Below, piece after piece: positions 8,855-18,689 of a DNA stretch of 64,000 bases. The notes below the pieces were generated by a model. It was not told the origin of the DNA, made no database searches, and was given only the letters and a program-made list of their open reading frames with translations. Source of the DNA: Serratia nevei (GTDB taxonomy: Bacteria > Pseudomonadota > Gammaproteobacteria > Enterobacterales > Enterobacteriaceae); NCBI RefSeq assembly GCF_037948395.1, contig NZ_CP149941.1, forward strand, positions 1 to 64,000, in the 5' to 3' direction. Position 1 is the first letter of the stretch. Each line of letters starts with the position of its first letter. Both the position numbers and the translations under genes were made by a program.

Positions 8855-10078
8855 TCAGGCGCACTTATCCAGAGCCGGGGTCTGAAGCCATCGTTTTTTG
8901 GCCATCCGGTGCAGCCTGTCAGAGAGCATTTTTGTGGCGTGCTCGCCCGCCATGGCGCCGGCAAAACGCAGTCGGCCCTTGCACAGGATGCACTGATACG
9001 GATCGGTTCCCAGGAAGCCTTTCATCAGCACTGCGAAACCGGGACGTTTCGGTTTTTCCCGTACCGTCATCTCCAGCGCGTCGTAAACCTTCGGCAGCAG
9101 CGTGCCCCGTTTACAGTTGGCCAAAAAACCATAATATCGCACCATTTTAAAATGCCGTGCCGGAATATGGCTGACGAACCGCTGCAGCATCTCCTCCTGA
9201 CTGATTTTCTGGCGTTTGTGTTGCTGTGTGCGGTGGTCGTAATACTGATGCACCACGGCACCGCCGCGATAGTGGCGCAGCTGAGAAGCGGCCACCGGTG
9301 GGCGTTTCAGATAACGGCCCAGGTATTTCACGCTGCGCCAGGCACCGCGAGTCTTTTTGGCGAAGTGCACTTTCCAGGCGCGGCGATATTGGGCATGCAG
9401 GTAACGGTGCCACCGATCTTCATTACGGATATGACCGAGGCCCGGCAGGCCACCGGGGTTTATTTGCGCGTAGTTGTCGCGCAGCAGGTAAACCACGGCG
9501 TTGCGCCAGATTTGCTCGACCTCTTTCTTTTTGAAGAACAGCGGCCGCCAGGTGCTGTGTTTTATGTCGAGGCCGCCGCGGGTGACGGAGACGTGGATAT
9601 GTGGGTGCTGATTGAGCTGTCGGCCGTAGGTATGGAGCGCACAGAAGATACCGACTTCGATACCCTGCCGGCGGGCCCAGCGGAGCATGGCGCGGGTGGC
9701 GCAGCGGAACAGGTCATTGAGCAGGGGCCAGTTGTTGTTGAAGAACGGCCACAACAGGTGGGGCATGGTAAACGTGATGTGTTGCCAGTCGCAGTCGGGC
9801 AGGATGTGCTGTTGTTCGGCGATCCACTGCTCGGTGGCCTTGAGGCCACAGCTGCTGCAAGCTTTGGACTTGCAAGTCTGGCAGAAGAAACGGGTATGGG
9901 TGCAATCCGGTGAGGCACAGCAGTAGCGGCGAACGCCCATGGCGCAGGTGCCGCAGGCGAGCATGCGTTCGACGGCGAGTTTGGTCCAGTCGCTGAGGGT
10001 GTCGCCGTGTTTGTCGAGATAGCGGCTCCAGCCATCATCGTGCTGGAACAACAGCTTTGCGGGTCGCGGAATATACAT
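8855..10078 (-). CDS. tnpA: IS91-family (Y2 HUH) transposase
   Basis: About 407 aa from the ATG at 10078 (MYIPRPAKLLFQHDDG, the usual start of this family; the open frame runs 20 codons further upstream). Seen: the N-terminal zinc-binding region with repeated Cys pairs (CAMGVRRYCC, CTHTRFFCQTCKSKACSSC), the HUH motif in QHPHIHVSV, and the two-tyrosine motif YLGRYLKRP. IS91-type enzymes move DNA by rolling-circle replication and can carry along neighbouring DNA. Full length and uninterrupted, so probably active. Two decayed relatives occur at 13740-13975 and 25145-25480. Confidence 0.93.
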   Translation of the reverse strand: MYIPRPAKLLFQHDDGWSRYLDKHGDTLSDWTKLAVERMLACGTCAMGVRRYCCASPDCTHTRFFCQTCKSKACSSCGLKATEQWIAEQQHILPDCDWQHITFTMPHLLWPFFNNNWPLLNDLFRCATRAMLRWARRQGIEVGIFCALHTYGRQLNQHPHIHVSVTRGGLDIKHSTWRPLFFKKKEVEQIWRNAVVYLLRDNYAQINPGGLPGLGHIRNEDRWHRYLHAQYRRAWKVHFAKKTRGAWRSVKYLGRYLKRPPVAASQLRHYRGGAVVHQYYDHRTQQHKRQKISQEEMLQRFVSHIPARHFKMVRYYGFLANCKRGTLLPKVYDALEMTVREKPKRPGFAVLMKGFLGTDPYQCILCKGRLRFAGAMAGEHATKMLSDRLHRMAKKRWLQTPALDKCA

Positions 10079-10258
10079 GGGGCAGAGTCTACAGTGCGGC
10101 AGATGGCAGTAAAAGGGCGTCGGCGCTAGCCGGCTCACGCCACAGGCGTGCTCATTTTATGCGGGTGTCAACGCGGCGGGGACATGGGCCACCTCACGGC
10201 CGGTCGTGCTGTCAGACGACGCCTGCGTTGAGGTGAGGCTGGATCTTAAAGACGGTTG

Positions 10259-10423
10259 AGGCAGCTGTGCTGCCGTGCTCGTCCCGCAGGGGCGCTACGT
10301 TCATCAGCTGCAAGGAGATGTTCTGGGCTCTGTTCTGTGGGTGTTGGCAGTGATTTCTGGCGGTATGTGGTTAATCGCACAAGCCCTGGGGGCGATACAC
10401 AAAACGTTGCTCAAATTTGACTA
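10259..10423 (+). pseudogene. Fragment encoding a hydrophobic C-terminal peptide
   Basis: A frame open from a TGA at ~10256 to TAA at 10423 reads GSCAAVLVPQGRYVHQLQGD followed by a membrane-like stretch (VLGSVLWVLAVISGGMWLIA) and QALGAIHKTLLKFD. There is no good start codon, so it looks like the 3' remnant of a membrane-protein gene left beside the IS91 element. Not identified. Confidence 0.35.
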
Positions 10424-10844
10424 AGCAATATACGCGAGCGTATAATCGTAGTCGTAATCAGTTGACGCATGGAAAAACACCGACGCCATGCAGACCTACG
10501 ATGACAATGTTTATTGTGGGACCGATGGGGAGAACGCTGGGCATTATGATTTATTCTCATTCAATTGAGGAAAATCGCTCAGGGTGGCGTACCCCCGACT
10601 GATTACACGCTTTACCCTCTATCTTTCATGATAGTGCGTATTTTGACCTCGTACGCGTGATAAGCGGTGATCGGGGCCAAGTCTTTTATAGACACCTCCA
10701 CAATCAATGCCCCTCGGTATTTTTCTTTTTTTTGCCCAACTCTCAAGACATCAACAGAATTCAGCATGATAACTTGCTGATTATAATCGCGTTTTAGTAA
10801 AACAGTGCTTCGTGAATTAAGCGCCGCGCGGCAAAGTCGGCGGC

Positions 10845-10906
10845 CAGCTAAAGTAGAAAGGTCAAAAAATAACCTTAACGTACAATAATTTTCGATATCC
10901 AAACTG
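10845..10906 (+). repeat. Tn3-family end fragment (tnpA 3' tip plus truncated inverted repeat)
   Basis: Reads [19 protein letters not shown] in the plus direction, the same C-terminus as the tnpA copies at 14667 and 23985, followed by 33 bp of their 38-bp inverted repeat (10874-10906). The outermost GGGGT is lost. The 96-aa open frame on the other strand (10612-10902) starts inside this repeat and is probably not real at its N-terminus. Third copy of this end in the window. Confidence 0.8.
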
Positions 10907-10917
10907 CCTCCTAAAAG

Positions 10918-11668
10918 ACGTCATCGAAAAAAAGCTTTAAAACCAGCGATAAAGCGAGAACTAGTCAGCTATCTGACTGCGCAATTTTCCATGAGTTTAC
11001 GCCAGGCCTGCAGGACGTTATCGCTGAGCAGGACTGTGTATTTTTATCAGCCCGATATCCGGCGTGATGAACAGGTGATCCATGCGCTGACTGAACTGGC
11101 AGAACGCTATCCGCGCTACGGTTTTAAGAAGCTGTTCCAGCGGCTACACAGGCAGGGCAATACCTGGAACCATAAACGCGTTCACCGGATTTATTGCCTG
11201 CTGCAACTGAATTTTCGTCGTAAGGGAAAACAGCGGTTGCCAGTGCTTAATCCAGCACCACTGGCGATAGAAATCGACCTGAATATCCCTGCTCAACGTG
11301 TCGTCAGGGTACTCGACAGGATAGTGGCTAATCGCGGATATCCACTGAAGATGTGGATGGATAACGGGCCAGAGCTAGTGTCGCTGGCGCAGGCACAATG
11401 GGCGGAAAAACACGGGGTGATGCTGGACTTTATCAAACCGGGCAAGCCGACGCAGAATGCTTTTATCGAACGGTTTAACCGGACGTACCGGACAGAAATA
11501 CTGGATTTTTACCTGTTCAGAACCCTGAATGAAGCACGGGAAATTATAGAGCGCTGGCTGGCTGAATATAACAGTGAGCGACCTCATGAATTCCTGAATA
11601 ACCTGACGCCGGAAGAATACAGACTGATGGCCGAAAACACTGAAATCTCAAAAAGTGCGTGGAACTAA
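10918..11668 (+). pseudogene. IS3-family OrfB transposase with internal deletion
   Basis: Frame from ~10918 (ATG at 10991: MSLRQACRTLSLSRTVYFY) to SKSAWN. It follows IS3-family OrfB with HTH_21-like start, DNGPELVSLA (second catalytic Asp), and TQNAFIERFNRTYR with the catalytic Glu. A stretch of roughly 40 residues containing the first catalytic Asp (WSVDFM region) is missing: LPVLNPAPL joins directly to AIEIDLNIP, in frame. An A6G-like run (GAAAAAAAG near 10926) recalls the programmed frameshift site of IS3 elements. orfA is absent. Not functional. Confidence 0.85.
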
Positions 11669-11913
11669 AACGGGTGTGCTTACAAGAAAGCTTCTTCCAC
11701 TCTCTGAAGGTGGAATGTATCCAAGGGGGAGTACTTTGCCTGCCGGGAAATAATGTGAACGACGGTGTTTAATTATATGGAGAGCGTTTACAATCGCTGG
11801 CGTCGTCACAGTGACAGTGACAGTGGCGGACACGGCTCAGAGCAATCCGAAAACCAGGCTCTTTCTTAGCCGTGTGTCCATTGTTCGAGGGTAAGAACAT
11901 ATTGTTAGAGATG

Positions 11914-11951
11914 CCGAAAAGCACCCGCATCGCAAACAAGGTGCTTTTCGG
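11914..11951. terminator. Perfect 12-bp hairpin after the 143-aa gene
   Basis: CCGAAAAGCACC (11914-11925) and GGTGCTTTTCGG (11940-11951). It lies just beyond the stop codon of the leftward gene at 12006-12437. There is no long T-run, but the position suits a transcript end. Confidence 0.55.
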
Positions 11952-12005
11952 TAAGGACTAGCTTCGATTTACTCAATAAAGCCTAGGGAATATAAAGTTA
12001 TCACA

Positions 12006-12437
12006 TCAGATAAAATTAGGTGTTATATCTATGGTTTTTCCTCTATCAGGAAGGCAAATAAATGTAGCCGACACAATAGGGGCGTACCTTTCAACATCAG
12101 AAAACCAACCACCATTAATTTGAGGTCTAAAAGTGAGAATTTTTTCGCCACTTGTGACCGAAGACATATCAACTACACCTTGAATAACGAACACTTTGCC
12201 TGGATGGACTTCCGAAGGAATATTGCCCAGTTTGAAAGTTGGACTTTCAAACTCATCATCCCCGTTTGAGGTGCTCCTAGTCCAAACTTGTGGGGTTCTA
12301 AGATTAAGTACGTAGCTTGAATTATTTAGAAAGGTCAGTATCACTTGCAAAGAACCAGAGAAATCAAATGCATTGGTGCTATAAGCTGTATATGCACCCC
12401 ATGGGTAAGAGTAAGATAGTTCAGATGGGCAGCTCAT
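12006..12437 (-). CDS. Orphan small beta-rich protein, 143 aa
   Basis: Not recognised. The sequence alternates polar and hydrophobic residues as in a beta-sandwich (LQVILTFLNNSSYVLNL, VFVIQGVVDM, APIVSATFICL), has no signal peptide and only two Cys. Its layout (NNSSYVLNL followed by a SEVHPGKVFVIQG turn) is loosely like that of the 227-aa and 248-aa proteins at 45001-46452, which also carry an N-x-(S/T) strand followed by a P-G-(K/E/D) turn. That similarity is by eye only. The AT-rich upstream region (12440-12780) has no gene. It lies alone amid IS remnants, which suggests acquired cargo. Confidence 0.6.
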   Translation of the reverse strand: MSCPSELSYSYPWGAYTAYSTNAFDFSGSLQVILTFLNNSSYVLNLRTPQVWTRSTSNGDDEFESPTFKLGNIPSEVHPGKVFVIQGVVDMSSVTSGEKILTFRPQINGGWFSDVERYAPIVSATFICLPDRGKTIDITPNFI

Positions 12438-12821
12438 TTATAATCTCCGTTGTGATGAATGTGACGTTTAGGTTAAGTACTCCTGCCATTTCGTAAAAAT
12501 AAGAATGCGATGATTAATGTTATTACTTGGTTTTTCTGTGTCAAAAAATATTAACCATATAATACCAATGGCGTTACTCCCCATGTCTGATACTTTTTTA
12601 ATTTATTTTAAACTATAATGCATGATATGCGTTTTGCCTTATAACTTGGATTGAAAACAGTAAATGCGATATCATTTACTTAATAAAAAATGATTGCGAT
12701 ACTTTTTTTTAAAGAAAGTGGTTTCTGCACGATTATCACTGCACATTCTGGAACAACGTGAACACAGATTCCCCCCCCTGTGTCAGCTAGTTGTATGCCT
12801 CAATTTTTAAGGAGCATGACT

Positions 12822-13510
12822 ATGCTGGCACATGCTGTACCGATTGATGTGAAAGAAAAGGGAGTGATGTGGCTTTTACCTCCCTATAGCCGGTCTGTCA
12901 GACACATTGCACAAAAGCTGGCACCCAGTTCTTCCGTTGTTGCAAAATGGAGACTTGAACTGGTGACCCAGGAGTTATTACCTAAAAATGAAAGGATATC
13001 TTCTGTGGATGGCGATAAATGGCCCGCTGAGCATCGTTTTTCGGTTGTTCTTGAAACAGCTTCGTTGTCTGAGATGGAACTTGCCGATTATTGTCGCCGT
13101 CAGGGTCTTTTTGTTGAACAAGTTAAAGAGTGGCGGGTTATTTCGATTAAAACTCATGAAATGAAGCTGACGAAAAATAGTCGTGCAGATAAAGAGTTAC
13201 GTGATATCAGAAGCCGGTTGCGTTAACAGGAGAAGGATCTGACACGCAAAGATAAAGCTTTGGCAGAAGCGGCTGCACTCCTGATGCTGCGGGAAAAGTT
13301 CAATGCCCTCTGGGACAACAGCAAGGAAGGCTGAAACCTCTTCCTGAGCGGCAGAAAATTATTTCTCTCGTCCGTGAGACCGTCACTCACGGAACCCGTA
13401 AAATCCGGGCCTGTCAGTGTATGGGGATTTCGCTCCGATCGCTTCAACTCTGGATTGATGGTGAAGTGATCAGTGCAGACAGAAGACCCGGAGAGAAAGA
13501 TCGGGTAACC
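12822..13510 (+). pseudogene. IS3-family (ISEhe3/IS1400-like) orfA-orfB remnant
   Basis: Start ATG 12822 after AAGGAG. OrfA-type text runs through WPAEHRFSVVLETASLSEMELADYCRRQGL and is cut by a TAA at 13224. In another frame it continues as QEKDLTRKDKALAEAAALLMLREKFNALW, the normal OrfA end. The start of orfB follows (PLPERQKIISLVRETVTHGTRKIRACQCMGISLRSLQLW) and then breaks off. Frameshift plus truncation: inactive. Confidence 0.8.
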
Positions 13511-13519
13511 TAAGCATAG

Positions 13520-13735
13520 AGTATGAGCCGTCGCGGCAACTGCTGAGATATTGAGGTTGCAGAATCGCTCCTCAGTTCACTCAAAAAAGATCGCATCTTA
13601 AAGAGGATATATAAAACTAGGGACATAAGCCGGGTGTATATCTTCAATTACATTGAAGTGTTTTTTACAACCATATCCGACGTCACAGTCATATCGGTGG
13701 CTTCATCCCAGAGGACTTCGAAAAGGCCTCACCGT
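13520..13735 (+). pseudogene. Decayed IS3-family OrfB 3' piece
   Basis: Frameshifted text matches the C-terminal block of the IS2-like OrfB at 24019 (SLKKDRILKRIYKTR, then FNYIEVFF, then a broken HSHLGG-PEDFE). It is joined to the previous remnant and the IS91 remnant that follows, so this is a graveyard of nested insertions. Confidence 0.7.
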
Positions 13736-13739
13736 GAGG

Positions 13740-13975
13740 ACAGAAACTGTCTACTGGAATATGGTCACTCCAAACCGTTTGTTCGGTAGACACTGCAACA
13801 CCCTCAGCGCCTGGACCAACTCTCTGGCGAGCTTATGCTCTGCTGTGGGACAAACTCCTTCGAAGTTCGCCGCTACTGTTGATCCTCACCGAACTGCACC
13901 CACTCCCAATTTCTCTGCCTGAGTTGCAAATCGAAAGCCTGCGAATAGTGGATTAAAGAACTGTCAGGCAGATGG
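13740..13975 (+). pseudogene. Decayed N-terminal fragment of an IS91-family transposase
   Basis: Frame-shifting translation recalls residues 38-95 of the IS91 transposase at 8855-10078: CNTLSAWT for GDTLSDWT, then SCQTCKS-type cysteines, ending at CLSCKSKACE. Several frameshifts are present. Confidence 0.65.
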
Positions 13976-14165
13976 CTGAGTTAACCCGATAAGATAACCA
14001 TCTAATAATCATATGTTGAAATTGGTTAAAAAAAATGATATATCTTGTTCTGTTCAGGAAGTTTGCAGTATGTTTATTCATTTAAAGAATAAATAGCAAT
14101 ACAGCAAATTCTGATTAATGAAGCCACACTTACTCCACATGATTAAACGTATACAAGGATTACCA

Positions 14166-14525
14166 ATGACCAACGATACCCTACAGCCCTTTGATTTAGA
14201 TGGATATACTGATGTTAGCGAGCGATATATAGTGGGAAGACCATTAGCAAACGGAGTCAAGGAGAACCATCTTTCAACTGAAACAACAAGAGTGATTATT
14301 AAGGTTTCTGAACACTTTTTTAATGATGGTGAGGATCGTATCGTTATATATCAAGGTAATCATGTGTACGGGAGAGGGATTGCTCATGGGCAACATGAAA
14401 TCGAAATCCTCATATCCCCTCCTTTTCCCGCAGGACCTGCAAACCCCTACCCCTATACCTTCTATTCCAGCCCGTCAAGTGAGCAGAGATTTACCCCTTT
14501 ATTTTTTGTAAATGAGATTCGTTAA
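14166..14525 (+). CDS. Hypothetical protein, 119 aa
   Basis: Not recognised. The ATG at 14166 follows CAAGGATTACC and is preferred over an upstream ATG at 14118. Predicted mixed alpha/beta, soluble, with a Pro/Tyr/Ser-rich stretch near the end (FPAGPANPYPYTFYSS). AT-rich like the other orphan cargo genes. It ends about 120 bp before the transposon unit; an 11-bp hairpin (14561-14591) follows it and may end its transcript. Confidence 0.55.
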   Translation: MTNDTLQPFDLDGYTDVSERYIVGRPLANGVKENHLSTETTRVIIKVSEHFFNDGEDRIVIYQGNHVYGRGIAHGQHEIEILISPPFPAGPANPYPYTFYSSPSSEQRFTPLFFVNEIR

Positions 14526-14560
14526 TAATATGTGATTTTAACACATAGCACTGTATCACA

Positions 14561-14591
14561 GTAACACTCATTGGAGTTTGATGAGTGTTAC
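14561..14591 (+). terminator. 11-bp hairpin after the 119-aa gene
   Basis: GTAACACTCAT (14561-14571) pairs with ATGAGTGTTAC (14581-14591) across a 9-nt loop; a weak T-containing tail follows (CAACGTTTATT). Confidence 0.45.
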
Positions 14592-14613
14592 AACGTTTAT
14601 TAATGGCACTGTG

Positions 14614-14643
14614 TGGACTGACCCCATAGCTGTAGACATATCC
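14614..14643 (+). repeat. Left tip of the split IS2-like element
   Basis: TGGACTGACCCC plus 18 bases ending TATCC. It mirrors the right tip at 25133-25144. Rejoining 14643 to 24014 after removing one TATCC restores a continuous IS end (GTAGAC followed by ATATCCTGTCC, parallel to GTAGACGATTCTGCCC at the other tip). Confidence 0.75.
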
Positions 14644-14681
14644 GGGGTCAGTTTGGATATCGAAAATTATTGTACGTTAAG
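14644..14681 (+). repeat. Outer 38-bp inverted repeat, left
   Basis: Begins GGGGTCAGTTTGG and ends TACGTTAAG, the Tn3-family pattern. The tnpA stop codon (14667-14669, reading leftward) lies inside it. Confidence 0.9.
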
Positions 14682-16660
14682 GCTGTTTTTTGACCTTTCT
14701 ACTTTAGCAGGCCTCAGTCGACGAAACTTACCGGAGGCCGGTATCCGGTTGCTTTTCCATATATAATCGCCTGTCAGATTGATATGCTCCCAGCCTAACG
14801 GCGACAAATGTGACAGCAGTTGCTCGTTGATCTTCAGCCCTTTACGCTTCAGGGCATCGACCGCCCTTTCCATATAGACGGTATTCCACAGCGAGATAGC
14901 TGCCGTCAGCAGTGTCAGTCCGCTGGCGCGATAGCTCTGATTTTCCGGTTTACGATCCCTGATTTCACCCAGACGGTGCAGGAATACCACGCGCGCCAGC
15001 GCGTTACGGGCTTCTCCTTTATTCAGTCCCGCCTGGACCCGCCGACGAAGTGCCGGATCGCGGAACCAGTCGAGCATAAACAGCGTCCGCTCAATGCGGC
15101 CAATTTCTCTCAGCGCCTTTGCCAGGCCATTTTGTTTGGGATAGCTGGCCAGTTTTTTTAGCATCAGGGATGCCGTCACGGTTCCCTGCTTTATCGAGGT
15201 TGCCAGACGCAGCACTTCACGCCAGTGAAGCTCGATCTCTTTCAGATTCAGGCTGGTCGTTGATATCAGTGACTGAAGCGCCGGGTACTGGTCCGCTTTC
15301 CCTTTGATAAACAGCTTCTTGTCGTGGAGATCCCTGATTCGCGGACAGAACGCAAATCCAAGCAGATGCATCAGGGCAAAGACATGATCGGTGAAACCAG
15401 CGGTATCGGTGTAATGCTCCCTGATTTCCAGGTCGCTTTCGTGATACAGCAAGCCATCGAGGACATGGGTTGAATCCCTGACCCGACTGATTATGCAGGT
15501 GTAAAACGGGCTGTATTGATCCGAAATATGGGTATAAAACTGACGCCCGGGCTCCTGCCCATATTTAGGGTTAACCTGCCCTGCGTAGCGGCCTGAGCTG
15601 CCTGTTCTGAAATTCTGTCCATCTGATGATGACGTTGTCCCGTCTCCCCAGAATGCCGCCAGTGGTCTTTTCCCCTGTGCATTTACCAGCTCAGCAAGAG
15701 CGGCTGAATAGGTTTCGTCGCGGATGTACCATGCCTGAATATCTTCGAGTGATGATTTGGTGCTACCTGGACAGGCTTCCGCCATTTTGGTCAGACCAAG
15801 ATTGATGCCATCCGCAAGAATGGTGGTGAGGAGCAGGCGGGTATCGGGACGGGTAATGTCATTTTTTATATGCGAAAAATGACGGGTAAACGCCGTCCAG
15901 CTGTTTACCTCGTCGAGAATTTCCGTGATTTTAGGTCGCGGTAGCATGCTGTAAACCAGCTCTGCCAGCGGAGAGACTTTTACGCCCTTGTCGGATATTT
16001 CCACATCGGGCAGTTCACCAAGGGCAGCCATAGCATTGACCTCTTCAAGTCTGGACTGAAGCAGAGTCATGCGGCTGGTAATGTACTCATGATAATCAGC
16101 AGATACGGGCAGTGGCAGCGCCGGTGTGAGGTTGTCAAAGTCTTTTTCGGGAATGAGGTAATCATCAAAATTTTTGTAGCGGCGTGAGCCTTTAACCCAG
16201 ATATCCCCGGAGCGCAGCGCCCCCTTAAGCTCGCTGAGCGCACAAAATTCATAATACTGTCGGTCAATACCCGCAGGTGTAATCACCACCTTGCGCCAGC
16301 TTTCAGGGACAAACTCAAGCGGCGCTGTCGCCGGAACTTTACGTGACTGCTTCCGGTACATATCCTTGATCACAACCAGCGAATCAGCCAGAGGTTGTGC
16401 TGCCGGGGTGGCGACTAACTGTAAAGCAGACAACATGCGCGGGGCATATTTCCGTAATGTGCTGTATTTCTCAGTAATAATATGCCGCGGGTCAAAATTA
16501 TTTTTTCTGGCGAGATGGCGTGTTTCCTCCAGACTGGCGACAAATTCGGGCCACGGGAGTATGTTTTCTATTGCGAGCCATGGATCGCCACCGGAATCGC
16601 GGGCATCAGACAGCGCCTGACCGACATCGATGTACTGCCTCAAGACCCTTCGCAGGCTGA
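14667..16660 (-). pseudogene. tnpA: Tn3-family transposase, N-terminally truncated
   Basis: About 665 C-terminal residues of a ~1000-aa Tn3 TnpA, from roughly ARDSGGDPWLAIENILPW to the end. DDE residues remain: GDGTTSSSDGQNF, HYTDTAGFTDHVFALMHLLG and the Glu in LNKGEARNALARVVFLHRLG. The first ~50 residues of the open frame are not TnpA; they are the complementary strand of the neighbouring resolvase gene. A deletion has joined the inside of tnpA to the inside of tnpR, removing both 5' ends and the res/promoter region between them. Without its DNA-binding N-terminus the protein should be inactive, although the ends could still be moved in trans by a related transposase. Confidence 0.88.
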
Positions 16661-16955
16661 CCCAATCACCCTCGCCGTGATAACCGCCATCAATAACATG
16701 CTTATCGACCTGATGGCCGCGATGTCGCATAAGGACTGGCTGAGTCGCCGCCAGCGGCAAAAACAGGGAATTAAACGGGCACATACGCTGGGTAAGTACC
16801 GAGGTAAGCAGGCCGATCGTGAACGGCATCAGAAAGTCCTGTACTACCGACAGGTAAAGAAACTGAGTATCAGGGAAACTGCGGACGCAACGGGCTACAG
16901 TATTTCTCAGGTTTGCCGCATCCAGGCTCTGTATAAGGATACTGAGTCTGCTTAA
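16625..16955 (+). pseudogene. tnpR: Serine resolvase 3' part
   Basis: C-terminal ~110 residues of a TnpR-type serine recombinase, including ITAINNMLIDLMAAMSHKDWLSRRQRQKQG and the HTH region LSIRETADATGYSISQVCRIQALYK. The catalytic N-terminus is absent owing to the same deletion that cut tnpA. It ends just before the inner inverted repeat. Confidence 0.82.
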
Positions 16956-16963
16956 AAAACAGG

Positions 16964-17001
16964 CTTAACGTACGATAATTTCCGTTATCCACGCTTACCC
17001 C
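16964..17001 (-). repeat. Inner 38-bp inverted repeat of the left Tn3 remnant
   Basis: Reverse complement begins GGGGTAAGCGTGG and ends TACGTTAAG; 32 of 38 bases match the outer repeat by eye. The bases outside it (TTTGA) do not match those at 14639, so the 2.4-kb remnant by itself shows no target duplication. Only the 9.4-kb unit does. Confidence 0.88.
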
Positions 17002-17230
17002 TTTGAAATATAATATTTTTACATAGGGCAGCTGGCTTTCTCTCCCTACATTTGCAACAGTGCCTACTAACGACTATCTTTATGAGAAGATGAAAATACT
17101 ATTATCTTCGCTCACCATTTTACCATATTTCTCATAGAGTAATAAATATTAATCAATCATGAATAATACTTATTGATTAGGATAAATTCGTGTAGAACTA
17201 TTTTTATTCATTCTTGAGTAGTGAGGTTGT

Positions 17231-18061
17231 ATGAGTGTTGAACTGAACCGCCCATCAAATTTTATTGGCAAGCAACAGCAGACATCTCATGATTTTGATG
17301 AGAAAACTTTTGATGCTCATGCCGACCTTTATGAAAAAATGTTCGCTGCACCCTATAGAAAATACTTGGAAATTCCGACGATTGGTGCTTTGCTGGGCGA
17401 TCTTACGGGGCTGAACGTGCTAGATTTTGGCTGTGGACCAGGCTTTATCTCTCGTTGGTTACAGGGCAGAGGTGCTAGGAGGATCGTGGGGTACGATGTT
17501 TCAGAGGGAATGTTGAGCTATGCTAAACGCTTAGAACAAAAACACCCTCAGGGAATATCCTATGTCGCAACATTAGATAATAACCTTAAGGAACAATTTG
17601 ATGTCGTCTTAGCTATCTATGTAATGCCTTATGCGCCGAATAAAGAAAAATTACTGGAAATGAGTGAAACGATGGCTTGGCTTTTAAAACCCGGTGGACG
17701 TCTTATTACTTTACCAATACACCCTAAATTCAACCCAGATCCAGAATATTACCGCCCCTACGGTTTTCGCCTGATAGAAAAAGAGAAGCGAACAGATGGC
17801 AGCTTGGTTAATCTGCATATTTGTCAACCTCCCTATGACGTCAATATTGAAGCGCATTATTGGTCCGAAGAAACACTAACATCGACACTGCGTAAAGCCG
17901 GATTTCATTCTATTCTCTGGCAACAATTACAGCCTCCTCAACCAGAGCAAGAGCACGGTGTTTCGCTTGATGGTTATCTGCATGCCCCACATGCGGCGAT
18001 CGTTGAAGGGATCAAAAATGAAAATGACTACACATCATTGCCCCAACAGAGTAGAGGCTAA
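17231..18061 (+). CDS. SAM-dependent class I methyltransferase
   Basis: 276 aa, Rossmann-fold methyltransferase. SAM-binding motif I VLDFGCGPG at about residues 63-71, acidic motif II IVGYDVSEGM, motif IV FDVVLAIYVMPY and a post-motif LLKPGGRLI. GAGG 7 nt before the ATG. First gene of the transposon-borne cluster, 2 bp before the PNPOx-like gene, so the two are almost surely co-transcribed. Likely methylates the small molecule made by the adenylation enzymes downstream (inference from context); O-, N- or C-methylation cannot be decided. Codon use and GC are lower than in the plasmid backbone. Confidence 0.85.
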   Translation: MSVELNRPSNFIGKQQQTSHDFDEKTFDAHADLYEKMFAAPYRKYLEIPTIGALLGDLTGLNVLDFGCGPGFISRWLQGRGARRIVGYDVSEGMLSYAKRLEQKHPQGISYVATLDNNLKEQFDVVLAIYVMPYAPNKEKLLEMSETMAWLLKPGGRLITLPIHPKFNPDPEYYRPYGFRLIEKEKRTDGSLVNLHICQPPYDVNIEAHYWSEETLTSTLRKAGFHSILWQQLQPPQPEQEHGVSLDGYLHAPHAAIVEGIKNENDYTSLPQQSRG

Positions 18062-18063
18062 TT

Positions 18064-18573
18064 ATGTCGAAGACAGAAAGAAGTCTCTCTTTGCTACAGA
18101 ATTCGCGTTTTTTCACGCTTGCCAGCCGTTCGCTAGCCGGGGAGGTCTGGGCCTCTACGGTTAATTATGTCCCGGCCTTTTCGCCTGTCCGGATTCTTTG
18201 GTGTTCGATGCGTACTGCCAGGCATTCCGAAAATATTCGCCAACATGCACTAGTGAGCGGCTCGGTATTTCGTACTAACTTGCAGGGGGTATCTCCGATT
18301 GGGCTAGATGGAGCTCAATTTACCGGCCTTTGCCGTGAAATCCCAGAACACGAAAGTTCCGAAGCACACCATTATTTCTCCCTCAATAACTTTCCTGATG
18401 AAGCCTTACGCGCAGAGTGGATGCCACCTTTGGATGAATTTATCGGGAAAGGTGCGCGCCGATTTTATGAATTGACGATTTCCGAGTGGTGGCTGTTAGA
18501 TATAGATCGGTGGTTGGAGACCCGGCAAGACCGGAGAATAGCGGTTGATCTAAAAACACTAATAAACCCGTAA
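18064..18573 (+). CDS. PNPOx-like split-barrel protein (YhbP-like)
   Basis: 169 aa. The pattern RFFTLASRSLAGEVWASTVNYVPAFSPVRILWCSMRTARHSENI is that of pyridoxamine-5'-phosphate-oxidase-like FMN-binding split barrels (first beta strands, then R-H-x-x-N-I), near YhbP. The later GAQFTGLCREI strand fits the same fold. Such proteins bind flavin or haem and several act as oxidases or reductases in biosynthesis. Here it could oxidise or reduce the released product (inference). Directly behind the methyltransferase; a terminator-like hairpin follows at 18619-18657. Confidence 0.65.
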   Translation: MSKTERSLSLLQNSRFFTLASRSLAGEVWASTVNYVPAFSPVRILWCSMRTARHSENIRQHALVSGSVFRTNLQGVSPIGLDGAQFTGLCREIPEHESSEAHHYFSLNNFPDEALRAEWMPPLDEFIGKGARRFYELTISEWWLLDIDRWLETRQDRRIAVDLKTLINP

Positions 18574-18618
18574 AGCTCTAGCTAAAAACCTAGTATTAAA
18601 ATCAACCAAGATAAAGCC

Positions 18619-18657
18619 TAGTAGCCACCGTAATGTGCAATAGGTTGCTTTTTTTAT
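18619..18657 (+). terminator. Probable terminator between the two halves of the cluster
   Basis: AGCCACC/GGTTGCT stem (one mismatch) with an inner GCAA-TAGG-TTGC hairpin, followed by seven T. It would separate the methyltransferase/PNPOx transcript from the adenylation genes unless read through. Confidence 0.55.
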
Positions 18658-18689
18658 GGCGGGTAGAAAACGATTAGGAGTCGCTATTA

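Noticed and set aside
8909..9913. 334-aa open frame opposite the IS91 transposase
   Set aside because: The shadow of a clearly recognised transposase in the other strand.
10612..10902. 96-aa leftward open frame
   Set aside because: Its N-terminus is the translated Tn3 inverted repeat; the rest has no recognisable features or ribosome site.
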